DNA of 64,000 nucleotides from assembly GCA_017450485.1 (NCBI GenBank), contig JAFSTN010000001.1, forward strand, positions 54,685 through 118,684. Direction: 5' to 3'. Source of the DNA: Lachnospiraceae bacterium. Its GTDB lineage: Bacteria > Bacillota > Clostridia > Lachnospirales > Lachnospiraceae. The notes under the pieces were generated by a model. The model made no database searches, had not been told where the DNA came from, and saw nothing but the letters and a program-made list of their open reading frames with translations. Of the stretch, positions 17,803 through 27,027 are shown in pieces. The translations under genes were made by a program, and so were the position numbers. Within the stretch, counting starts at the first letter, position 1; each line of letters starts with the position of its first letter.

Positions 17803-18393
17803 ATGAAGAAAACACTCACACGTTTTATCGGTATTTTTACCGCAGCGTTGATACTCGCGCTGTCATTCGGCACTGATGCTCAGGCTTACAGTGAAAGAGA
17901 AGGCTTTTGGGATTTTGAGCAAACAGTGATCAAAATGGATGCAGGTTCTACCAGAGATATTCGGGTGATATCCAACTACGATTATACATATTACGTAGGA
18001 CCTCATACAAGCGCAGGCACCTATATGGAATGTACTTTTAAAGCCGGTACCGAAGTTGTCAGGCTCCACATCGGTGCAGATGAAACAGTGAAAAATGTCT
18101 TCTTCCACTTCTATGCCGATGATGTAAGACTCGGAGTTGTTGATGTACATGACTGCATAGAGGTATATGTGCAGAACATCAATCAGACCGCAGCACAGGG
18201 TGGACAGGAATACCGTGCCGCAGTAGAGAATCTCAAGAAATACGCAGGCAACACGAACGAATTCAATGCATATTATTATTACGTGAATTACGCCGATCTG
18301 CAGAATGCATTCGGTCCCGACGGCGATAAGCTCCTCGAACACTACAATGTATTCGGTAAGAACGAAAAGCGTATAGCCACCAGGTTCAAATAA
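17803..18393 (+). CDS. Small secreted protein with C-terminal Tyr-rich module
   Basis: About 197 residues from ATG 17803, chosen because GGGGGAAAG lies just upstream; an in-frame ATG at 17782 has none. A clear signal peptide (MKKTLTRFIGIFTAALILAL, cleavage near AQA) is followed by a beta-rich domain. A C-terminal motif of about 45 residues (FNAYYYYVNYADLQ … HYNVFGKNEKR) resembles the YADLxxAFGxDxxxLxxHYxxFGxxEgR module common in clostridial exported proteins. It is transcribed away from the ten-gene operon and ends 6 bp before the convergent histidine kinase gene. Function is unknown; cell-wall or glycan contact is plausible. Confidence 0.8.
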   Translation: MKKTLTRFIGIFTAALILALSFGTDAQAYSEREGFWDFEQTVIKMDAGSTRDIRVISNYDYTYYVGPHTSAGTYMECTFKAGTEVVRLHIGADETVKNVFFHFYADDVRLGVVDVHDCIEVYVQNINQTAAQGGQEYRAAVENLKKYAGNTNEFNAYYYYVNYADLQNAFGPDGDKLLEHYNVFGKNEKRIATRFK

Positions 18394-18399
18394 ACGCTC

Positions 18400-19704
18400 T
18401 TAAACTTTGCGAAGCATAAGCCTGACGGTGAATCCGTTATCGTTATAGTATTCCATATCGCCGCCCTGCTTCTGCATATAGAGTTTGACCAGATACAGAC
18501 CCAGACCATATCCGGACTTATCGGATGAATTAGATCCGCGGTAATACTTCTGGGCTATGAGAGGAAGGTCATCTTCACTCACACCGGGGCCCGAATCACT
18601 CACCGTGATCCGGATGAAGCTCGACTTACTTGCGTCCGGCATCATATAATCGGAAATCTCATCGAAGCTTACGATTATATCGGTGCCGGCGTATTTATGT
18701 GAATTGCCGACTATATTGTCTATAACCTGCTCCATCCTCTTTTTGTCCATATACACGAGACATTTCGGGATAGGATTCTTTATGATTATATTTCCGTAGT
18801 TACGCAGATTGCGGAAATAATCCTCGATCAGGGATGAGAACTCTTCCTTCGGATCAACTGCCAGCTTCTCCGAATCCTCCATATTGGAATGCATCAGATC
18901 GGTCATGATGGAGCTTATCGTATGAGCCTTGTTGGAGATCACCGCGATCTTATCGATCAGTTCTTCCGTATCTTCCTGTTCACGCCTCTCTCCGGGATTC
19001 TCCGATTCACGCTTAAGCCGTGCATCCATAAGCTCACATGTGGCCTCTATGACCGCGACCGGAGTCTTGATGTCATGGCTCAGTGATGCCACAAGCTCAC
19101 GTCTTGCTATCTCAGCCTCCATACGTCGTTTCTGGGAGGACTTAAGTTCCTCTCTCATCAGATCAAAGGCTTCGGTAAAGCCTCCGAAAGGATTGTATCT
19201 GCGCATAGGAAGCGACACATCCAGATTGCCCTTTGCAAGTTCGGCCGAGAAATCCGTCAGATCCTTTGTAGGTCTTACGAAGCTCAGGTATATAATAAAA
19301 AGAAGAAGATATCCCAGGATCAGGATAGTTAACCACATAAACATGGTTGCCCTGAAGAATCCTTTGCTCAGGTTCTCGTTTCTCTCCTTCAGATCCTGCC
19401 ACGCAACCTTGCCTGTATATTCACCGTTAACTACAAGATCCAGAACAAAGGCTTCGTTCCTGTAGAGTTCGGCAAGCACAGGGTCGTCTATCTCCTTGGA
19501 GAGAACTACGGTACACTTATACTCCTTCTCTATATCCTCTATAGCCCTGCCGGCCGCCAGATCTTCCTCGACTCTGTACAGCAGATCGTTATAATACACG
19601 ATATTACGTCTCTCAAATCCGGTCATTGAAAGCAGGGTGGTAAACAGCAGAAGAAAGAAAAGCATCACGACCGTGAAAAGTATGACCAGTTTCCTGATAC
19701 GCAT
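18400..19704 (-). CDS. Sensor histidine kinase
   Basis: A 434-residue membrane kinase. Membrane helices lie at about 6–27 and 118–142 around an extracellular loop of about 90 residues. A HAMP-like linker follows, then the H-box SLSHDIKTP with His210 and a HATPase domain with the N box (DNIVGNSHKY) and G boxes (DSGPGV, GYGLGLYLV). It should phosphorylate the response regulator encoded 12 bp upstream. Location after an adaptor–ATPase–permease exporter suggests it senses a peptide, antibiotic or envelope stress and controls that exporter. Confidence 0.94.
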   Translation of the reverse strand: MRIRKLVILFTVVMLFFLLLFTTLLSMTGFERRNIVYYNDLLYRVEEDLAAGRAIEDIEKEYKCTVVLSKEIDDPVLAELYRNEAFVLDLVVNGEYTGKVAWQDLKERNENLSKGFFRATMFMWLTILILGYLLLFIIYLSFVRPTKDLTDFSAELAKGNLDVSLPMRRYNPFGGFTEAFDLMREELKSSQKRRMEAEIARRELVASLSHDIKTPVAVIEATCELMDARLKRESENPGERREQEDTEELIDKIAVISNKAHTISSIMTDLMHSNMEDSEKLAVDPKEEFSSLIEDYFRNLRNYGNIIIKNPIPKCLVYMDKKRMEQVIDNIVGNSHKYAGTDIIVSFDEISDYMMPDASKSSFIRITVSDSGPGVSEDDLPLIAQKYYRGSNSSDKSGYGLGLYLVKLYMQKQGGDMEYYNDNGFTVRLMLRKV

Positions 19705-19716
19705 GTCGGTCTTCCT

Positions 19717-20463
19717 CTATGAATCGGTGCGGAGTTTCAGATAATACCCCGTGCCCCACACGGTCCTTATGAGCGAAGGTTCATTCGGATCCGCTTCAAG
19801 TTTTTCACGAAGTTTCCTTATGTGAACGTTCAGAGTGGAATCGCTGAAGAATACGTCTCCCCACACCTCATCGAACAGTACTTCTTTTTTGACTATGGTG
19901 TCATGATGGCTGTACAGACAGCTAAGAAGCGCATATTCCTTGGCCTTGAGTTCGATCCGCCTGCCATCCAGCACCGCGGACATAGTCCCGGGATCCAGCA
20001 TAAGATCGACATCCATCGCTTCATCCGCAGCATCAGTGCCCGCAGATGCTCCTCCCGCTCCTGCAGCGCTGTCTGCTGTATGATCGATGTTCTTCGACTG
20101 CTCGAGCCGTTTCAGGTTGACTTTGACCTTGGCCAGGAGCACCGAGAGACTGTAGGGCTTCTTGACATAATCGTCTCCGCCTATGGAGAGCGCTATGAGC
20201 ACATCATCATCACTCTGTCTGGCACTGATAAAAAGTATCGGCAGCTGCATATCTTCTCTCAGGCGCTTACACACATCAAAGCCCGATCCATCCCCGAGAT
20301 TGATGTCCAGCAGGATCAGGTCTGCCGTATTGTCCCTGAAGAAATCAAAGCAGGCCTCTGCGCAGGTTACATACTGCGTAGAGACCTCAAACATATTGAA
20401 GTATTCGGCCGTGGTCTCGGCAAGTTCGATTTCATCATCAACTATCAGGCAATTGTAGTGCAT
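19717..20463 (-). CDS. OmpR/PhoB-family response regulator
   Basis: A receiver domain with phospho-acceptor Asp53 (LILLDINLGDGSGF) and conserved Lys in VKKPYSLSVL is joined to a winged-helix DNA-binding domain ending RTVWGTGYYL. The linker (about 120–145) is unusually long and Ala/Gly/Asp-rich. ATG 20463 follows GAGGAGG at good spacing; the overlapping GTG three bases earlier is too close. The gene pairs with the downstream kinase gene. A CTTAAC direct repeat with 11-base period upstream of the exporter operon is a plausible binding site. Confidence 0.94.
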   Translation of the reverse strand: MHYNCLIVDDEIELAETTAEYFNMFEVSTQYVTCAEACFDFFRDNTADLILLDINLGDGSGFDVCKRLREDMQLPILFISARQSDDDVLIALSIGGDDYVKKPYSLSVLLAKVKVNLKRLEQSKNIDHTADSAAGAGGASAGTDAADEAMDVDLMLDPGTMSAVLDGRRIELKAKEYALLSCLYSHHDTIVKKEVLFDEVWGDVFFSDSTLNVHIRKLREKLEADPNEPSLIRTVWGTGYYLKLRTDS

Positions 20464-20497
20464 CACACTCCTCCTCAGATGAGTATATCACAGGCGG

Positions 20498-22885
20498 TTA
20501 TTCTTCGGTTATCATCTTTACGGGCTCCAGCGTACGGATGCGGCGTCCGATCCATGCACTCGTGAGTAACGCAATGCCTGCGATCAGAACGATCGCTATC
20601 ACATACGATCCGGGATTGACATAGAAAGGTGCCTTTCGGAATTCGAATAATGAAAACAGAATCCTCATCAGTTTTTCCGCGGAGAAAAATGAAACGATAA
20701 GTCCCAGAACGATACCGATCAGCACCGACGGCATATTTGACAGCATCGTCTGCATGATCAGCTGGCCGGACGTATACCCCAGCGCTTTGCTGACTCCGAG
20801 GTCTCTCCAGGCCCTCGTGATCTGTGTCTTGATGATGAGCGATTCAACGAAAGCCACTATCAATGCAGTCAGCAGCGCTATCAGGATCGCTATGGCTTTT
20901 ACACCGAGCTTGATGACTCCTACCGTACCTTCTGCGTTCTGCTTGAAGTCCACGACCTCTACATCGGGATATCTGTCTCCGAACTCAGCGCGGAAATCAT
21001 CCAGATCATATCCGTCCTTCAGGAATACTTCATAGTTATATTCCTTGACAGGGCCGTATGACACGCTATAGCCGTCTATAGTCATATATGCCATCATACC
21101 CATATTGTTCAGGACCTGAACGAGGCCACTCACAATGTAGTTTTCCTGTCCCGTAGCGGTTACGACCGTTACCACATCGCCTACCCCGACTTTCATCCTC
21201 TTGGCTGCATTCGTCGCAAACATCATCTCGTTGGGATGAAGCGGTGCCCGGCCTTCTATTACCTTAAGGCCCTTCATCAGCGAGAAATCCGTGACCGATC
21301 TCGTAGTGATGACCTGCTTGTCACGCACTTTCTGCGAAGTATAGTTTACGGCCCCCCAGTAATCACCGTAGTACATCTGTACACATTTCATGGAGTCCAG
21401 TGCTTCTCCCATGGCTTCATCTCCCTCGACCTCGGAATCCGCATAATCTATACCGACCATCTCCATCAATGCATCGTTACTCGAGAAAGTGTCAGCCATG
21501 CCCAGGCCGAATATCGTCGCAGACATCAGTATCATGATGATAAAGATGATACCTATATTGCTCTTAAACCGCCCGAAGGTCTCCTTGAGCGACAGTGTTA
21601 CCGCTACAGGGAATGCACTCTTTTCAAACGGGAAAAGGTTCTTTTTGAAGTTATGGGCATTGATACCGCCCCTGAGTGCCTCCAGTACCGTGGTCTTACC
21701 GTAATCCCTGCCTATCATCAGTGTCAGACAGACTACTATCGCACATAACCCGATAACTACTGCCATAGCGACGGAGACATTAACCGGCTGGTTCCAGTCC
21801 AGCCCAAGCGTCATGATAATGATCACTCCCAGTCTGCCTATGGTGAGCGCTCCTATGATCACGCCGATCAGACCGCCTGCCAGTGAGACCGCACCCAGCT
21901 GGAATATCAATATGGTCACCATCTCTCCGACCGTATATCCGGCTGCCTCCATGACACCGGTGTTCTTCATATTGGTCATTATGAAGTTCTTGACACTGAA
22001 GTGTATGATGACCATCGCTATGACGAATATGATTATCGCAAAGAGACATACGATACCTATGAACATCATGGGCAGTACCATGGCCGAACTCCTCATGATC
22101 TCAAAGGGAAGCACATTATCTATTCCTCCGGGGCTGTCCGGATGAGACATGGCATATACCGAATACCAGTCATTATGCTCATTGAATATGGAATCACTCA
22201 GGTCATTGCCGCTTACACCGTGCTTGACGGCATTCTTTGTCAGCTTCATCTTACACATCTGCGTGACAAGTCCGGAATAGGCTGCGTTCTCAAACCGGAT
22301 ATCGTTATATATGTCCTGTGATACATAACAGAGATTAATACCTATGTTAAGCGGGGAACAGTATAGAGAATCCTCAGTGAAGCCCGCTACTTTCAGATCA
22401 TATATGTTTTCGTCTATCTTGACTCTGAGGGTGTCGCCGATCCGGAATGATGTACTCATGCTTATGGGAAGTACGGCGTCGTTGCCGCCCATACCCTCTG
22501 TAGACGTATCGATCCGCTGGATCTTGATATCCTGATCATATGATATGAACTGAAAAGAGAATTCCGTCAGTTCCTTGTCGCCTTTATGACCGTACTTAGC
22601 CAGTGCCATAAGTGATTCGGTAACTTCGTATTCACCGATCTCCGACCTGCCGTGAACTATCTCTGCAAGTTTATCAAGAGATGCCCGGTCATCCTCCACC
22701 ATCATCAGTATATCCGGTCCGTTTATCCTTTTATGTACCGTATCCAGCACATGACCGATCCCTGTCATAAATGAAAAGCTGATGAACAGCAGACATGCAC
22801 TTATCATGATCATCAGGAAGAATGTGATCATATCACTCTTCTGTTTTCTGATATTGTTTTTGGCTATAAAGAAATATCTGTACAC
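20498..22885 (-). CDS. FtsX-type ABC transporter permease
   Basis: About 795 residues with an N-terminal helix, a large extracellular domain, three membrane helices, a second extracellular domain and a further set of helices, giving two FtsX/MacB-like permease domains. GTG 22885 has GGAG six bases upstream and is preferred over TTG 22897. With the upstream ATPase and adaptor it forms a mechanotransmission-type exporter, similar to Vex or MacAB-like systems of Firmicutes. The likely role is antimicrobial-peptide resistance or peptide export; the substrate is unknown. Confidence 0.9.
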   Translation of the reverse strand: MYRYFFIAKNNIRKQKSDMITFFLMIMISACLLFISFSFMTGIGHVLDTVHKRINGPDILMMVEDDRASLDKLAEIVHGRSEIGEYEVTESLMALAKYGHKGDKELTEFSFQFISYDQDIKIQRIDTSTEGMGGNDAVLPISMSTSFRIGDTLRVKIDENIYDLKVAGFTEDSLYCSPLNIGINLCYVSQDIYNDIRFENAAYSGLVTQMCKMKLTKNAVKHGVSGNDLSDSIFNEHNDWYSVYAMSHPDSPGGIDNVLPFEIMRSSAMVLPMMFIGIVCLFAIIIFVIAMVIIHFSVKNFIMTNMKNTGVMEAAGYTVGEMVTILIFQLGAVSLAGGLIGVIIGALTIGRLGVIIIMTLGLDWNQPVNVSVAMAVVIGLCAIVVCLTLMIGRDYGKTTVLEALRGGINAHNFKKNLFPFEKSAFPVAVTLSLKETFGRFKSNIGIIFIIMILMSATIFGLGMADTFSSNDALMEMVGIDYADSEVEGDEAMGEALDSMKCVQMYYGDYWGAVNYTSQKVRDKQVITTRSVTDFSLMKGLKVIEGRAPLHPNEMMFATNAAKRMKVGVGDVVTVVTATGQENYIVSGLVQVLNNMGMMAYMTIDGYSVSYGPVKEYNYEVFLKDGYDLDDFRAEFGDRYPDVEVVDFKQNAEGTVGVIKLGVKAIAILIALLTALIVAFVESLIIKTQITRAWRDLGVSKALGYTSGQLIMQTMLSNMPSVLIGIVLGLIVSFFSAEKLMRILFSLFEFRKAPFYVNPGSYVIAIVLIAGIALLTSAWIGRRIRTLEPVKMITEE

Positions 22886-22915
22886 TGCAATCTCCAAATC
22901 AATACTGTATCCGGT

Positions 22916-23758
22916 CTACCATCCCATATCCTGAAGGAAGTTCTTAAGGCGGGCATGACGTTCTTTGGCTTCATTAAGATGCGGGTTTGTTTCATCCTTG
23001 TAGCTGCCCATATACGGTCCCAATTCGACCTCGTCCGATATCACTCCGTCGGCCAGGTATATGATGCGGTTACCCCGCTCCGCCGCCATGATCGTATGTG
23101 TTACCATGACGATGCTCTGACCTTCGTTATTTAAGTCTGTCAGAATATCCAGCACGTTCTCGGTATTCTGAGAATTAAGCGCTCCTGTGGGCTCATCCGC
23201 AAAAAGAACCTCAGGGGAGTTGATGACGCCTCTGACCACCGCTACTCTCTGCTGCTGTCCGCCGGACATCTGTGTCGGAAATTTACCCCAGTCATCTTCA
23301 CCTATCTCAACCCTCTTTAGCAGTTCCTTTGCTTTGGCTGCCAATTCTCTGCGGTTATGTGACTTAAGCAGTCCGCAGACCATGATATTATCGAGGGCAC
23401 TCATGGAGTCGTTTAAGTAGTTCTGCTGGAATACGAATCCCACGTGGTCACGGCGGAACATCGCCAGTTTGTCGTTATTGAATTTAGATATCTCCGTCTC
23501 TTCAATGCCGGATACCTCTCCGTCCCTGCCGGTCTTCGGTGTGAAGTAAGTGATCGTACCCAGCGTCGGCCGATCCATCCCGGAGAGCGCATACAGCAAT
23601 GTACTCTTACCCGATCCGGAGTTACCCATGATGACCGTGAAATCACCCTTGTATATCGATATGTTCAGGTTCTTCAGTACATGCTGCTGCACACTTCCGT
23701 TAGAGAATGTTTTGGAGAGATCTCTTGCTGAGAGTATTTCTCTTTTTGATGCTTCCAT
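22916..23758 (-). CDS. ABC transporter ATP-binding protein (MacB/LolD type)
   Basis: A 280-residue ATPase with Walker A GNSGSGKSTLL, Q-loop FVFQQNYL, signature MSGGQQQRVAVVRG, Walker B VLFADEPTGALN and H-loop VMVTHT. These features and the FADEPTGALN form place it with FtsX-permease partners. A C-terminal extension of about 40 residues is present. It powers the permease encoded 30 bp downstream and follows the adaptor gene by 17 bp. Confidence 0.95.
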   Translation of the reverse strand: MEASKREILSARDLSKTFSNGSVQQHVLKNLNISIYKGDFTVIMGNSGSGKSTLLYALSGMDRPTLGTITYFTPKTGRDGEVSGIEETEISKFNNDKLAMFRRDHVGFVFQQNYLNDSMSALDNIMVCGLLKSHNRRELAAKAKELLKRVEIGEDDWGKFPTQMSGGQQQRVAVVRGVINSPEVLFADEPTGALNSQNTENVLDILTDLNNEGQSIVMVTHTIMAAERGNRIIYLADGVISDEVELGPYMGSYKDETNPHLNEAKERHARLKNFLQDMGW

Positions 23759-23775
23759 TTACCGGTCTCCTCCGA

Positions 23776-25155
23776 TCATTTAATGATCTTAACGTCCTGC
23801 CCGTCGGTAAGCTCCGTTTCATCGTTCCAGATCACGGTATCACCTTCGTATAATCCGGATACGATCTGCACTTCATCGTCATTTCTTACGCCGGTTTCCA
23901 CGAAACACTTATCTGCCTGATCGTCATTAAGTATGAACACATACTCACCTTCCTCATCTTCACACAGCGCGTCGAGAGGGATGATCAGGATGTTTTCAAG
24001 TGAAGCCGAGTCGATCCTGACCTTGGTCTCCAGGCCGAGTATGATATTCTCATCGGGCTCATCCAGCGTAACCTCGACACCTATCCCGGATGTTCCGTCA
24101 TTTCCGGTCATATGCTCTATCCTGCTGACCTGTCCGGTGTATTCCTTACTCTTGATCATGCAGCTTGCGGACTGTCCGACTTCCATATCCAATATATCAT
24201 ACTTGTTGACGTTCATTTTGATCACGACATCTTTCGTTGACTCTATGGTTATCATGGGGGTTCCGGTCATGACCGTGCTGTTCTCTATGACTCCGATGGA
24301 TGTTACCACTCCGTCAAACTCTGCCTTGATCCCGTCGCGTGCCTCCTCATATTTATCTATGGCTACCGTGCCGTTCAGTTCACTCGAAGCTTTGGTTGCC
24401 TCTACCTGCTCTTTGGCACCGGAGGTAATGAGTCCCATGGTGCTTGATGTCTTCTGGGATACCATCTGTGCTTTCAGTTCCTTGTACGAGGCAAGCTGTA
24501 CATTCAGAGTGTTAAGCTCTTGCTGAAGACTGATTATCTCGGGATCGTACTGTTGAGCGTATGCATTACTTGCCGCCATTTTTGACAGGTTCTCATAATC
24601 CGATGATGTCGGATCGTCCGAATAGTCAATAAGTGATATCTGAAGTTTGGCTCCGAAGTCCGCCAGCTGAGCCTGCTTGGTGACAAGCCTGTTCTGCGCT
24701 CTGTCGATGGCGGCCTGGGTATCCGTTATCTGTTGCTCAAGAACTTCCAGATTATTCTTCGCCTCGGAATAGAGCCCCGCATTCCTGCCGCCTGTCTGGA
24801 TAACATTGTCACAATTGCCTGCCGTCTCTTTCATAGAATAATCCGTGAGTGATATCATCCTGTCTATCTCTTCGGTGTCGTATGCGATCAGCAGATCACC
24901 TTTCTTGACAAAATCACCTTCTTTTACCGCTATCTGAGCGATACGACCGTCTATCAGTGAATAATATGATTCGGTTTTGTTGCTTACCACATTTCCGTTG
25001 ATCTCGGTAACTCTGGAAAGGTTTCCGGTTGATGCCGTATATGAGTTTACCTTGATCGCTGCGCTGGCATTGAGCGAGATGCCTCCCACAGCCAGGGCTG
25101 CTACGGTGATCAGACTGATAACTGTAACCTTCTTCTTGTTGATTGCTGAGTTCAT
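23776..25155 (-). CDS. HlyD/MacA-type membrane-fusion adaptor protein
   Basis: A 459-residue protein anchored by an N-terminal hydrophobic segment (about 10–33). A biotinyl/lipoyl-like half (RIAQIAVKEGDFVKKGDLLIAYD), a long coiled coil (about 100–235, rich in Gln, Ala, Leu), the second lipoyl half and beta-barrel domains follow. It begins the exporter operon with AAGGAGAGGA before the ATG. In Gram-positives such adaptors join an ATPase and FtsX-type permease outside the membrane. Its leader contains a terminator-like hairpin. Confidence 0.92.
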   Translation of the reverse strand: MNSAINKKKVTVISLITVAALAVGGISLNASAAIKVNSYTASTGNLSRVTEINGNVVSNKTESYYSLIDGRIAQIAVKEGDFVKKGDLLIAYDTEEIDRMISLTDYSMKETAGNCDNVIQTGGRNAGLYSEAKNNLEVLEQQITDTQAAIDRAQNRLVTKQAQLADFGAKLQISLIDYSDDPTSSDYENLSKMAASNAYAQQYDPEIISLQQELNTLNVQLASYKELKAQMVSQKTSSTMGLITSGAKEQVEATKASSELNGTVAIDKYEEARDGIKAEFDGVVTSIGVIENSTVMTGTPMITIESTKDVVIKMNVNKYDILDMEVGQSASCMIKSKEYTGQVSRIEHMTGNDGTSGIGVEVTLDEPDENIILGLETKVRIDSASLENILIIPLDALCEDEEGEYVFILNDDQADKCFVETGVRNDDEVQIVSGLYEGDTVIWNDETELTDGQDVKIIK

Positions 25156-25200
25156 TTCCTATCCTCTCCTTAAGAAACTGTCTTCATTCTCCCCGGAACC

Positions 25201-25259
25201 AAAAAAGACTCCCATCGGCTCCTCTGATGCTACTTTACATCAGGGATAGATGGAAGTCT
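25201..25259 (-). terminator. Leader terminator / attenuator before the exporter operon
   Basis: On the minus strand, AGACTTCCATC pairs with GATGGGAGTCT (one G·U) and is followed by six T. A second perfect stem, CTGATG/CATCAG, nests inside. It lies about 45 bases before the adaptor start and downstream of the probable regulator repeats. It either ends transcription from the MBL-hydrolase gene or attenuates the exporter operon. Confidence 0.65.
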
Positions 25260-25280
25260 TAATCTGTCTCTTGCGTAATC

Positions 25281-25297
25281 CTTAACTGTTTCTTAAC
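25281..25297. promoter_or_regulatory. CTTAAC direct repeat, 11-base period (possible response-regulator site)
   Basis: CTTAAC occurs at 25281 and 25292, one helical turn apart, as expected for OmpR/PhoB-family dimers. It precedes the adaptor–ATPase–permease–regulator–kinase operon by about 125 bases. The assignment to the operon's own regulator is inference. Confidence 0.45.
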
Positions 25298-25353
25298 CGG
25301 ACAGGATCAGGAACTGTTGTTTTTCCGGATTCATCATAGGAGCCCCCTTATCA

Positions 25354-26037
25354 CTATTTGACCAAGAACCCTGCATAAGGAAACTTATACAGCGTCACTT
25401 CAGTGCCAAACATATCCACGACCTTTCCTTCGGCTTTACCGGCACGGATCTCTTCTGCACCGGTGATAAGCTTACCTACCAGTTCGGGGGCTACCGGAAA
25501 CGAACCGTGCATAGGGTATATTTCATCATATGTACCGTCATACTCCGAAAGGTGTCTGAGGCTGCTGATATAAGTATCAAGATCCCTGAATCTGCCAAAC
25601 ATGAAGATGTTTCCGTCCTGAACGGTATCACCGCTTATCAGGATCCTGTAGTTTTCATCAAGAATGGCTATACTGCCGGGTGTATGTCCCGGAATATCAA
25701 TTATCTTAAGCGGACGGCCTCCCAGATCTATAACGTCACCCTCCTTCACAGGTATCAGGGTCCCGGTGCCATTGTGTTCTCTGTAGTTTTCCTCTTCTGC
25801 CGGGCTCATATAGAACTCATCAAATGCCCCATTCCCCGATATATGATCAGGATCCGCATGTGTATTGATCAATATCAGAGGCAGTCCTGTAATAGCTTTG
25901 ACAAGCTGTACGGCGTCGGGGGTATTCATACCCGAATCGATCAGTGCCGCCTTCTCGCTCCCGCATAACAACAGGAATCGGACATGACCATCCTCTATTC
26001 TCCAGGTATTGTCATTGATCCTTATGATATCTGCCAT
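25354..26037 (-). CDS. Metallo-beta-lactamase-fold hydrolase
   Basis: About 227 residues with the metal motif NTHADPDHISG and further ligands in DIPGHTPGS and SGDTV, PMHGS. This fits the glyoxalase II-like MBL superfamily. ATG 26037 has AGGTGAGG six bases upstream and is preferred over a GTG at 26049. Binds two metals, probably zinc, and hydrolyses a thioester or similar bond. The substrate cannot be predicted. It is 30 bp downstream of a G3E GTPase gene. Confidence 0.88.
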   Translation of the reverse strand: MADIIRINDNTWRIEDGHVRFLLLCGSEKAALIDSGMNTPDAVQLVKAITGLPLILINTHADPDHISGNGAFDEFYMSPAEEENYREHNGTGTLIPVKEGDVIDLGGRPLKIIDIPGHTPGSIAILDENYRILISGDTVQDGNIFMFGRFRDLDTYISSLRHLSEYDGTYDEIYPMHGSFPVAPELVGKLITGAEEIRAGKAEGKVVDMFGTEVTLYKFPYAGFLVK

Positions 26038-26067
26038 ATGGTACCTCACCTTACATACTTATGATCA

Positions 26068-27009
26068 CTACTGCAACGGGAAATACTTCCTTAGCGCTTC
26101 TTTATCAAGATCTTCTCCTATCAGTATAAGAACATTCTGAGCTTCCCCGCAATCACTTATTTCCACAGATTCTCTTGTGGCGTTTATCTGTACCCATCTC
26201 CCCTCTGTGGTATGCATATACCCCTTTATACGGAAAACACCGGCACATAAGGGATCTTGAAATAACCCTTCAATACGTTTTTTAAGTTCATTTTCGGGAA
26301 GTTCCAGATAGTAGCAAAACTGTGACGAGAAATGCCCGGACTCGATTATATGCTGTTTCACATAGTTGTCATGCACATATCCGGATTCTGAAAGACGTTT
26401 GAAGTCCTCCGGCGAATAATCATCCCATGCAAGTCTCTCCGTATCATCAAGAGAAAAGCGCCTCTTGCTGCCTATCTTCCCCATCACCGAATTAATATGA
26501 TCGATCACTCTTTTCTGCTGTATTTCCGGGTATAACTGAGTACGGCTCAGTATCAGGCGGCCTGCGCAGGCACATTGAGATGCAAGCAGATAATCGGATT
26601 CATCCGACAGCACATCCGGAAGCCCCGTGTCAACGATCGTAAGAACACTCCCCATCTCATACCAGGTGTCTAACGGTTCCTCATAGAGCAGATCAAAAAG
26701 CTCGTCTACGTCAAAGATACCTGACGGTTCAACGATGATCCTCTCATAGCCGTTCATCGCCATTGCTATCAGTTTGGTACGCATTCTGCGCTGATGTGAC
26801 TCCTGCCCGTCTCCGCCTACGATCATTTCCATACCGCAGTTTTCACCCAAAAGATCCTGCAGGAGAACCCTGTCCACATTGATCGCGCCGAAATCATTCT
26901 CCAGTATGCAGATACGCTTGCCTGCATCGAGGAAGCTGCGGGCATAATGTCTTATGAACGTTGTTTTACCGGAACCTAAGAAACCGGTGATCAGATCAAT
27001 CTTAATCAT
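26068..27009 (-). CDS. G3E (CobW/YjiA-like) GTPase
   Basis: A 313-residue P-loop GTPase with Walker A GFLGSGKTTFI and VEPSGIFDVDEL in the Mg-binding switch region. The metal-binding CxCC motif of typical CobW/ZigA chaperones is missing; the equivalent stretch is VGGDGQESHQRRM. A CobW C-terminal-like beta domain follows (GVFRIKGYMHTTEGRWVQIN). A metal or cofactor insertion role is likely, but the missing cysteines mean zinc delivery should not be assumed. Confidence 0.85.
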   Translation of the reverse strand: MIKIDLITGFLGSGKTTFIRHYARSFLDAGKRICILENDFGAINVDRVLLQDLLGENCGMEMIVGGDGQESHQRRMRTKLIAMAMNGYERIIVEPSGIFDVDELFDLLYEEPLDTWYEMGSVLTIVDTGLPDVLSDESDYLLASQCACAGRLILSRTQLYPEIQQKRVIDHINSVMGKIGSKRRFSLDDTERLAWDDYSPEDFKRLSESGYVHDNYVKQHIIESGHFSSQFCYYLELPENELKKRIEGLFQDPLCAGVFRIKGYMHTTEGRWVQINATRESVEISDCGEAQNVLILIGEDLDKEALRKYFPLQ

Positions 27010-27027
27010 AATTCTGCTTAAGTAACG

